Shown here piece by piece: positions 45,326-55,800 of a stretch of DNA of 64,000 nucleotides (positions are counted from its first letter, which is position 1; each line of letters starts with the position of its first letter). Below the pieces are notes generated by a model. That model did not search any database, was not told the DNA's origin, and worked only from the letters and a program-made list of their open reading frames with translations. The DNA is from Pseudorhodobacter antarcticus (GTDB lineage Bacteria; Pseudomonadota; Alphaproteobacteria; Rhodobacterales; Rhodobacteraceae). The DNA is taken from the NCBI GenBank assembly GCA_945860375.1, contig CAMAQR010000001.1, positions 186,001 through 250,000 on the forward strand, given 5' to 3'. The position numbers and the translations under genes were made by a program.

Positions 45326-46747
45326 TCAGCGCGGGGCGCTGTGGTACAGACCGATTTCTTGTTCCAGCGCACCTGTCATCGCGGCGATGCTCAAAAGCAG
45401 AAAATGGCGTTCGGCAAGCATCATGATATGGCGGTCGCACGCGCGATACGTCGCGATCTCCGCATCGATAAGCTGACGCAGGTTCGATTGGCCCGTCGAG
45501 ATCTGCGAACGCGCTGTGTCCGCCTCGACCCCGCTCAGACGCACCCGCTCTTCCAAGAGCGGCATCGACCGCTCGATTGAGGAAAGCTGCGTCAGCGCGG
45601 CGTCCATCTCAGCCTGCAGGCTGCGCTGTGCGTCGGTGAGTTGTGCCTCTGTTGCGACGACGCGGGCGTTTGCCGCATCCAGTTGCGACCGCCGACGTCC
45701 GCCATCGCCAAAGGTATACTCCACAGCGATTCCCACGGTAGTATTGGTGCTGTCGCCCGCGTCCATCGGAGAGGTCAGCCCCGTCTTCAGATGCGCACGG
45801 GGACGGAAAGCCGCCTGCGCGACAGTCACCGCACTTCGGGCAATCAGGACCTCGGCTGCGCTGCGCTGAAGTCCTGGCGACTGCTGCCAAGCCTGCGCTG
45901 CGGCACGCGCCTCCGTCAGCGTGACGATCTCGCCAGGACGAGAAACTGTGCCGACGGCCTGATTAAAGTAGCGCTCGAAGCGGACCTGAGCTTCGCGCAG
46001 TTCCGACTGCAGCCGGACCTCTTCGAGCCTGATATCAACGATTTCCCCGCGCGCGCCGCTCAAGGCGGCACGGTCGATCATGCCGCTGGTCGCCATCCGC
46101 TCGATTTGCGTCACAAGCTCGTTCATCTCGGACGTGCTTTTGGCCAGCAACGCCAAGCGTTCCTGAACCTGCCAGACATCGATCCAGGCGCGCGCCGACT
46201 GCATCGCAAGATCGTTGCCTTTCACCTGACGTCCGGCCCGAGCCGCCAGCGCCTCTGCAGTGGCCTGGTTCACTCCCGCCGCAGTTTCGCCGCCATCATA
46301 AAGCAACTGCGAGAGCGTCATCCCCCCGGCGATGCCTTTGGTGGTTTTGTCCGGTGCGGTGCCACCTGTCTCCTGGATTCCGCCAAGATTGGCATTCCCG
46401 GACCATTGGGGCCGCCGAGCGCTTTGCGCCACACCGATCCGGCCCATGGCCTCGTCCTCGAGTGCCAGCGCCGCGCGATAGCCCTCGTTGGTCTCGACAG
46501 CGGCCCGCAACGCGGGGGCGAACCCCGCACCCAGATTGACAGCCACGCGCCCGCCCACCACTTCGGCGGCAGACGTCTCGGTCAGTGTGGACGCAATCTT
46601 GTCCGACATCTCGGACATGCCGACCGGGCTTTCACCGCAGGCATTAAGCAGGACAGTCAGGGTCGCAAGCTGAAGCGCCCGCTTGATCCCGGGGTGCAGA
46701 AACCAAACGGTCATCTTCCGCAATGTGCCGCTTTGGTTCGGTCTCAT
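45326..46747 (-). CDS. TolC-family outer-membrane channel, predicted lipoprotein
   Basis: A 473-residue outer-membrane efflux protein (LapE/TolC type). Two internally similar helical-hairpin halves are visible, for example NEGYRAALALEDEAMGRIGVAQSARRPQW and, in the second half, ARSAVTVAQAAFRPR. The N-terminus has a hydrophobic stretch ending in the lipobox LLNAC (near residue 37), so it is probably acylated like other TolC lipoproteins. ATG 46747 has AGGA eight bases upstream; ATG 46714 would give a more ordinary signal length. It follows the adhesin gene by 126 bp containing strong hairpins. Confidence 0.88.
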   Translation of the reverse strand: MRPNQSGTLRKMTVWFLHPGIKRALQLATLTVLLNACGESPVGMSEMSDKIASTLTETSAAEVVGGRVAVNLGAGFAPALRAAVETNEGYRAALALEDEAMGRIGVAQSARRPQWSGNANLGGIQETGGTAPDKTTKGIAGGMTLSQLLYDGGETAAGVNQATAEALAARAGRQVKGNDLAMQSARAWIDVWQVQERLALLAKSTSEMNELVTQIERMATSGMIDRAALSGARGEIVDIRLEEVRLQSELREAQVRFERYFNQAVGTVSRPGEIVTLTEARAAAQAWQQSPGLQRSAAEVLIARSAVTVAQAAFRPRAHLKTGLTSPMDAGDSTNTTVGIAVEYTFGDGGRRRSQLDAANARVVATEAQLTDAQRSLQAEMDAALTQLSSIERSMPLLEERVRLSGVEADTARSQISTGQSNLRQLIDAEIATYRACDRHIMMLAERHFLLLSIAAMTGALEQEIGLYHSAPR

Positions 46748-46778
46748 CTGTCGCATCCTGCCTATATGGTAAAACGGC

Positions 46779-46864
46779 AACGCCGCCGGCACTGACCGGC
46801 GGCGTTCCTAGCTTCGGCTCACGCCGCCGGTGTGTTGGGTGTCGGGGCCAACAATCGCCCCGAC
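46779..46864 (-). promoter_or_regulatory. Tripartite hairpin region between adhesin and tolC
   Basis: On the plus-strand sequence, 46796-46806 (CCGGCGGCGTT) can pair perfectly with 46779-46789 (11 bp, 6-base loop), and the overlapping 46795-46805 with 46821-46831 (11 bp, 15-base loop); the two folds exclude each other. A third hairpin, 46841-46848 with 46857-46864 (GTCGGGGC), directly follows the adhesin stop. Read on the minus strand, the last stem is followed by GCCGTTTTAC, which is terminator-like. It likely reduces read-through from the adhesin into the secretion genes or stabilises processed mRNA. Confidence 0.6.
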
Positions 46865-46873
46865 AAAATTCAA

Positions 46874-49800
46874 TCAAACCGGGGTGTAAAGTATATCGTC
46901 GAAGTTGCTCAGCCCGAACTCACCATCGATCGTATTGACCACCGCCAAGAGTGACAGTTCATTCGCATCGATCGTATTGTCATCATCCGACGATTGCAGA
47001 TGCGCCCAGATTGCTGTGACGTTCGGATCGTCCGAGGCCGTGACCGCGAAGACCGTCGTATTGTTGACGCCATTCGCCGATGTTGCCGAGAAGTCGAACA
47101 AGTTGTTCAGCAGGGCCGCCACGTCCACCTCATCGCTGACTGCGGAAGCTGCGAGCGTGCTATCAGCAGACGCAACCAAGCCGAATTCATCAAGGCTCAG
47201 ATCGAATTCAGGCAGAGCTTCAGTGTTACCTAGCAAGGTTGCAAGGAACGACGTCTCCGGAAAACCATTCAGGAAACCTATAGTAGCACCTACCACAGTC
47301 GGCGCGGGGATCGAGAGTAGGTTGTTTTCCAAGGCTGCTGTTAGATCTAACAAGAAGGCTTGCTCAACAAGCGCATTACCACCTCCCGACGTAATGGTCT
47401 TGGTGGCGTTCACGGCCACCATAAAGTCTGCGATCGAGTTGTATGTGGTATTGTTGAAGTTTACCAAGAAGTTAATCTGACCTACGTTATTATTGTTAGT
47501 GTCTCTTATCAACAGTGTTTGTTGGATATAGCCACTTTCAAATGTAAATGGCAGATCAGCATCACCATGAACAAAATTCCAAGCCACGCCCTCCAATTGA
47601 GCAACATTGTTAAAGCCGATCACATCATTGAAGCTCGTTCCATTCCGAGTAGGTGTCAGGGTGACTTCGTCGGAGGATATACGCGCGATATCAGTGGCAT
47701 CTTCACCAGCAAAGGTTGAAGAAGCCAGGGCTGCCTCCAAACCAATAGAATCGTGACCCACCTGGAAGTTGTGGATCACGTCCGGCCCGGCATTGCCACG
47801 CGTCAACAGGGTCGTAATGGCGCTGTCCCAATCGAACCCGGCGAAACCATCGCGGACCTTTTCTATGGCACCCGCTGCGAGGGATTCAGTATCGTCAGCA
47901 GCCCCCGCGTTCACGGTGTCGTCGATGCCGATGACGTCATTGACGTAGCGATCCATGTCACCATCCACATCGGTGACGGTCGGGTCTTGACCGTTCAAAT
48001 AGGTCGTCAGCAGGCCATCCTTGTCGTAGAAACCGGCATCAGACCCGAAGAGGGTGGTGTCGCCGGTGCCTGGATCGATGAGGTCTTCTTCCGGCGAATT
48101 GTTGATGGCTGTGTAGCCATTATCGGGGTTGGTGTAGGTTTGCTTCACACCTTCCGAGCCGTCGATGGCCCCAGACAGCGCATCATCGCCCAAGAAGCCC
48201 TGATCACCGAGGGGCAAGTTGTTAGGATTGGTCCAGCCCTGCGCATCGCCTGCGTCTTGATGGTAGCCGTCATCGGGGTTGGTGTAGGTCTGTTTGATAC
48301 CATCCGAGTTGAAGACACCGGCGTTGTCGATAACTCCGGTCAGCGGATCATCGCCGTAGAAGGTCAGGTCTTTGTCGTTCACGTCCACAGTGCCCTCTAG
48401 GGCCGAGCCTGTATCCGCAGTATAACCGTTGTCGGGGTTCTGGAACGACTGGGTGATGCCATCAGGGACAGGGTCTGTGGTCAGTTGCGGGGCGTCGCCG
48501 AAGAAACCGCTGTTGTCACCCGGACCGAAACCAGGGTTGGTGAAATCCACGGCCAAAGAGCCGTCAACCACACCATCTTGTGTCACTGCCACGTCGAGTG
48601 CATCCAACGCCGCGTCCAGATCGATCAGAACGTTAGAAATGGTCGTGGTGGAACCGACAGTGTCTTTGGTGCCATTGGGGTCGGTTTCGATGTTGCCCGT
48701 CACGGTTTGCTCCACCGCAACGTCCAGCGTGTCGGTCGTCACATCGACACCATCGCGCAGCACACGGAACGTGCCTGTGTCAGAGACAGTGCCAAGCGTC
48801 GCGTCCCCAAAATTCTGGGCCGTGATGGTGATCAGGTTGGCGCCGGTGATTTTGGTCGCCGTGTCAACCCAGGCGTTTGCGGCCAGTGCGTTTGCGACGT
48901 CCGTCATTGTGACAGGACCGTTTAGTGTCACCACATTGTCCGGCCCCAATTCGATTTTGAGCGTGACACCCGCGGTGATCGAATTCAAGAACGCCTGGGT
49001 GAAGAAAAGGTTCACTTCCTGTGGAACGTTATTGACCGAGTTTGCCACGATCGGATCACGCTCAAGATTGTGAACATCCAATGACTTGTCACTGTCCTTC
49101 AGCGTGAGCACCAACTCGCCATTGACGATGCTGACGGTATCGAGACTCAGCGATATGTTATCCGTTGGGTTATCAATGACATATTGATCAAGCTGCGCCT
49201 TGAGGTCAACCAGCACATCGGCCTGGGTTTGCTTGGTGCTGAGGAAATTACTGCCATCCACAGACAGGTTGATCGGGCGTCCATCCGGATCGTCCGTGAT
49301 GGTCACGGTCGATACCTGAATCACCCCGTCAATCGCGTGGGTTGCCGCAGCTTCCAGAGGCGTACCGTTCACGGCGCCGGTGAAGGTGAAGGTTACATCG
49401 GTGACATCGACAGCAACGAACTTCATCGCCATACTGGCAAACGAGCTGATGGCGGTGCCAACATTGGCAACCACAAGCTGCCCAGTTAGACCATCATCCG
49501 GTGTCCCTGGGGTATTGTCAAAACCATTGCTGGACGCGAATGCCGGATTGAAGGTCAGCGTAACGGTCGGGTAAGTCAGCCTCCAGAACGTCTGCGCATC
49601 AGCAGCCCAGTCCGCGAAGTCGAAATACCGCTCAGAGGTACTGAAGACCACACCATTCAACACCGAGTCCGTTACGGCAAACCCACCAGAGGTTTCCATG
49701 TTTGTTGCAAATGTGGCAAGATCGAAGTTCATCGTCACGCCCTGCAGTTCCGATTCAACAGTATAACCACCAATATAGGACGCCGCTCCAGTCTCTGTGT

Positions 49801-52800
49801 ACGCGACATTCAGCGATACGGACACCTCGGTCGGGTCAATCCCTGCCTGCACAACAGCCAGCAACGCTTGCGCAGTTGCGATGGGATTGCCGTCCACCAT
49901 ATTGGCCGTGTAGGTATCCCCCATCACGGTAACGGAAACCGTACCAGCGGATGCAGCAGAGTCGTTGGCAGCGGCGAAGTAGTCAGCGGCGACGGTGCTG
50001 AATGTGACATCGACGATCTCGGGCTTGCCCTCTTCCGTCGCGGTCGCGTCCGACACCACGAACTGCTCTCTGACCGTGTCGGCCGAGGTCAGGGTGATGA
50101 CGCCATCAATGACAGACACCGACCCGACGATGCCGTTCAGGCGGCCATCGCCCACCGAAACGGCGACAGCGTATCCATCCCCCGGAAGGTTCGTTATGCC
50201 CACTTCGCCTAAGACATCCGTTACGATCTGCAAACCGATCGCCGTCGCGCCGATTGTACGGGCGCCCATCATCAGTTGACCACCGAAGACCGCGAATCCG
50301 ACGGGCAGCAAATCAGCGCCTCCAGAGGGGTTCGTCAAGTCAGTCAGCCAAGTTGCAAGATCTTGAATGGTCGACGTTCCAGGGACCCAATCGGTTTGTG
50401 CCAATACGGTGGAATTGGGGGGGGTGACGGTTGCAGAAGATGTGATGGAAACACGAAAATAGTTGGCCACAAAGAAGCCTGTGTCGGCATTGCCAATCGT
50501 GGCCGTAGCAGCAATGGCCGTGTATTCTGTTCGATCACCGGTCGTCGAAGCATTCCCGTCCGCGTCATGGAAGAACTTGATGACAAAATTGCCTACAGGA
50601 ACCCCCCCATCGTCGGTGCCCAACTGATCCTCGGGCAGAATATCCCCACCGACTGCGACCATCGTGGGCCCGCTACCGCTGCCATCAATCTCAAGCTGAA
50701 TGGCGGCCACCAAGGCATCCAAGCTGCCCTGGGCATCGGGCAGCGCATCACCATCCGCGCCATCCACCATCAGGGCGCTGATCACAATGGGGGTGCCGTC
50801 GTCGATATTCACGCTGATTGATGGTGTCGGGCGCGCAGCCGATGCTTCGCCCGCTGTCAGGGAAATATCGTCATTGAACGCATTTCCCTCCAGGCTCACG
50901 CCCGGGCTGCCGTCATAGGCGAACTTTACCTGATACACATCGGTGATGGCAACATCCGCGCCGATGAACATCAGGTTGGCATAAACCCCGCCCACGCCAG
51001 CGATGGTGTCTACTGCGTAATCAAAGGTGACGGACGACGCCCCGAGATCCGCAGCCAGCGCCGTCAGCATGCCCGTCGAGTCGGCACCCGTGTAAAGCTG
51101 CCAGGTACCACCCACCTGCTTGGCCGCAGATTGGAAATCATACCAGGCCGATGGGGTCGGGTTGCCGGCCAAATCTGCGCCCATGAACTGGACGCGATAG
51201 AGATCGGCGCCCTGTCTGAACTCGACCGTCTGGTAGACAGTGGTGCCATCGCCGCCCACTGCGCCGATATGGATGCCGTGTATCCCCTGCGTCATCACTC
51301 TTTCAACAATCGAAACGCTCAACGCGCCGCCGTCGAAGTAAGCGATCGGATCAGAGTTTGCCGCCGTTGTGAAATCAACTTGCGCGATCTGCTTCACACC
51401 TTGGTAGTCCAGCGTGATGTCCGAGACCGCGAAGGACTCGACACCAAACTGCTCGGACTCAAGGGTGATCGTGGACCCGTCGCGCGTCGCCAAGCCGACC
51501 ATGCCAACCAGTTGCCCCATCGGGCCAGTCTCAAGGTTGATGGCATCGACCAAATTCTGCGCCGTAGACATGGCGTCGAGACCCATGGTTGCAGTGATGG
51601 ACACCGCGACATCGTCGCTGGTCCCCATCTGCCCGTCCAAACCGACACCTGTCACCGAAATCCGGGCCTGCCCATTCTCGAAATACACCGCCGGTTGGCC
51701 ACTGGCATGGATGGTTACGGGGGCTCCCGCATCTGTGAAGCTGTATTCATCATAGGTCGTCGCGGTATCCAGCGTGACCGTCGCAATCTGCTTCACGCCT
51801 TGGTAATCAAGACGCACATCAGAAATCTCAAAAGTACTCTCGCCCGCGTTCTTTGCCTCCAGAACGATCTGGCCTGTCGCCGTGTCAACAAAGGCATTGC
51901 CGATCACGCCTTCCAGCGCCCCGCCAGCCGCAGCCGCGTCATTGATGGCTGCAGCCAGGGCCAAGTTGGTGTCGGTGGCGCCGTCTGTAACCACTAGGGC
52001 TACGATGGCAGAATTCGACCCACCAGAATTTCCAATGACCCGAGCAGCCGCGGCTACACCTGAATTTGCGGCAGGCTCCAAGACCAAGTACCCAGCAGCG
52101 GACACTCCGTCGCCAGGCAAGAATGCAACAGACGCGAGCTCCGGCATCAGAGCTGCTCTGGCAAGAAACTCCCCAAATGTTTCACCATCCGCTGTGCGCG
52201 CAGTTTGGATGGTGGTGGCGTAATCTCCAGCACGAAGTTCAAAAAGCAGCCAGTTACCAGACGACAACGCTACTGCGGTATCTGTTGTCCAATCGGTTGG
52301 AACAGCAATACGTATGCCCCTTGCATCAACTGCCATATCCGCACTGACCGTGTGGACGACATCATCAACAGTATCGAGCAGCCCATCCGTGCCAGCGCCC
52401 GTGATCGTCACATAGGCCTTGCCGCCCTCGAACAAGACATCCGCGGTGCGGTCAGGCGTGACATTGCCATCCAGATCATAGGTGTAATTGGAGTAAGCCG
52501 CACTGTCGTCAAGCTCGAAGGTCGCCATCTGCACCACACCTTCATAGTCAAGGCGCACGTCGGTGATCTCGAAGGTTTCCTTGCCGGGATTGGCGGCGGT
52601 CAGGGTGATCTTCCCTGTCGCCAAGTCAACAGAGGCTTCGCTGACCACGCCGTCCAGTTCGCCGTTTGCCGCAGCTGCGTCATTGATGGCATTGGCGAGG
52701 GCCTTGGCGACGGCCAGAGTGTCCGACACGGCGGTGGCTGGAACTGGTTCCAGATCAGCGCTCCATGGCCCGAATTGAGCGGGGGCGTAAACATTCAATG

Positions 52801-55800
52801 CAACGCCGTTTATAAAATGCCCAAAGCTGCCCGACCATTCAAGTCCGACACCCGTAGACGTAGGCACCACCACCAAGCTTCCAGGGTGAACCCCTGCACC
52901 AGGCGTGAACTCAACAGCACTTATACCGGCCTTCAGGGCAAAAGCATCCAGAAACTGCCCAAATGTCTGACCATCCTGAGTTGATATAGAACCAAGGGTC
53001 ATACCTACCCATTGATTGCCGAAAACGACCTCCATGGAACTAACTGAACCCTCCGGGCCAGGCGCACTCAAAACGGTATCTCTTGTCCAGTCGTCTGGAA
53101 TGGAGATATCAAAGCCTTGCACTTCACCTGCCATATCCGCACTGATCGTGTGGATGACGTCATCAGCGGTGCCGAGCAGCCCATCCGTTCCAGTACCCTT
53201 GATCGTGGCATAGACCCTGCCGCCGTTGAACAACACATCGGCCTCGCGGTCGAGCAAAGTGTCCGTCGCGCGCACGTCATAGTACGCGGCGTCTTCCAGC
53301 AGGATCGTTGCCTGCTGCAATTCGCCTTCATAGGTTTGTGTTGCCGCTGCCAAGATCGGATCGGTCGCTTCGGTCACAGCCGTAAGCGTCAGGGTCGTGC
53401 CGACACGCGTCGTGGTCTCGAGAACCGCCGCAACGGCCGGAGTGTTCACCGCTGCCAGATCCAGCGCCGTCTTCATGGCAGCGACAGACAGGTCCGCATT
53501 ACTTTCAAACATGTTGGCGGTGACAGCGACACCAGCGATCGTGACGCTCATTTCACCGCCGATGTAATAGTCGGCATTGACACTGCTGAAGCTTACGGTG
53601 GTTTGCTGTTGCTCACCCACCACGTCAATCGCAGCATCGGTGACCGAGAAGGTCGGGGCGTCACCGTCAGTGGCGGGAACCGTCTTGCCTTCGAGCACAA
53701 GCCGCACAAGCGCAGAGCCATTGGTTTCAATGGTCACAGCTCCCAGAACATCCGCAAGCGGCTGTCCAACGGCCATCTCGGCCTCAATCGCGGCCTTGAG
53801 CGCAGCGACCGTCGCTGCGGGATCGGCAACATCCGGGGTGGTGTAGACGATGTCAGCGCTGACCTCGGTGCCCGCAATCGTGATGTAGACCTTGCGATCA
53901 AACTGGAACGTGCCACCCAGCGACACATTATCGGGATAGTCGGCCACAAGACTGGAGAACTCAACTTTCCACTGCGTCACCTGACCAGCGTTGACGAGGT
54001 CAACGATAGAATCGGGAGTACCAAAGTCAGTCACAACAGAAAGTCTGGTCGCGGTCGACGCGCCAAGGATCTGGAGAATATTGCCATTGACGCTCACCCC
54101 GCCAACCGCTGACGAGGCACCGATCGCCGAAGCAAAGCCCTGCAGCGCCATGTCCATCGTGTCAACGGCCACGGTGGTATACGTGTAGATTACGCCGTTC
54201 ACTCGAACCGACAGGGTCGAGCCCTCGCGGTAGTCATCCGCGTCGTTCGAGAAGGTCAGCGACGTGACAGGCAGATGCTCACCATCAAAAATGGTCTGAT
54301 AGACGACCGTGTCTGCTGAAATGTCATCCTCGGTCGGTGTCAGCCACATGGTGTCTGCACCGCGGGCCGCAAAGATCGTGTGGTCACCGGAGCCTGTGGA
54401 AATCGTGTCGTCACCCGAGCCAGATTCCACCCGCAGGTTGATCAACGGCCCGAATGCCATCATATCGATCTGGTTCGGGTTGCTGTTGCCAAAGGCCACC
54501 ACTTCGGTCGCACCGGCCATCGCGGCATTGGCGTCGGGATTGGTCAAAGCCGACTGAACCGTCGTGTAGGCATCCCGGATGCTGTAAGTCACATTACCCG
54601 TGTTCACCCCAAGGCCAGCCTCTGCCAGAGCGACTGCCTGCGCGACGGTAAGATCACCCGTGACAACCAGCGGAACCGTGGCAGGGCTGTAGCCGTCAAT
54701 GCGGTCCGCAAAACTGCCCATAAAGCTGTTCAGGACGGTGGATGAACCGTTCACACCCGGGGTGCCGAAGATGTCTGCGACGGTGAAGGCGTTCTCTGCG
54801 TTCGGGCCGACGAACTCCGACCAATCGAGAGGCTGAGCGTTGAGAAGATCGAGAATATCCATGATCTGCGACTGCAGAGACACCAGCGTAGCGCCAATGC
54901 TGCCCTCGCCACTACTCGTCAGTGTTTCCAGCGCCGTAAGTGCCGCCTGCAGACCCGCAATCGAGTTGGTCGTCGGCGCCACGTAGCCCGGCTGGCCAAA
55001 CGTACCTTGGCCATCGCTGATCAGCGCAGCAATGTCACCTTCGTTCGACGTGATCTGCGCCTGCAGCGCATCCACCGCCGTCTTGATCGAGCTCTCGATC
55101 AGCGCATACAGACCCGTCGCGTTGCTCAACGCAGGCGCAACCGCCGTGTTCGGCGCACCAATCTCAAGCTCAAGCGCATCAACATCAGACCCCGCAGTGG
55201 TCGACAGCGCCGTAAGCGCCGCCTTCAGACCCGCAATCGAGTTGGTCGTCGGCGCCACGTAGCCCGGCTGGCCAAACGTACCTTGGCCATCGTTGATCAG
55301 CGCAGCAATGTCACCGTCGTTCGACGTGATCTGCGCCTGCAGCGCATCCACCGCCGTCTTGATCGAGCTCTCGATCAGCGCATACAGACCCGTCGCGTTG
55401 CTCAACGCAGGCGCAACCGCCGTGTTCGGCGCACCAATCTCAAGCTCAAGCGTAGTGATGTCATCACTCGCCGTTCCCGACGCCTCGCTCAGATCATCTA
55501 TCAGCGTCTTCAGCGCCGCCAACGACGTGAAGTCCTCTGCGTCAACGCCCCCACCCTGGATCTTCTGCTCAAGGTCGTCGATTTCGATTTGAATGCTCTG
55601 GACCAGATAAGCTATCTTGGAATCGATAATCGCCTGCAGGTCAACATCCACACTGGTGCCGTTAGAACCTACGATAACTATACCGGGTGCACTGCCGCTC
55701 AGCAGACTGATGTTCTGCAGAAGGCCATCGAACACCAGGCGGGCCTGCTCATCATCATCCACAAGCACCCGCAACTCACCAGCACCGCTGGCATCAATGC

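Noticed and set aside
53117..54112. Plus-strand open frames inside the adhesin gene, including this one of 331 codons
   Set aside because: They are shadows of the 3,233-codon adhesin; long frames also arise there from internal repeats.
54360..54430. Full RTX calcium-binding nonapeptide array in the adhesin
   Set aside because: Only one short degenerate stretch (GSGDDTISTGSGD) is present, not an array, so the protein was not called a typical RTX toxin or adhesin.
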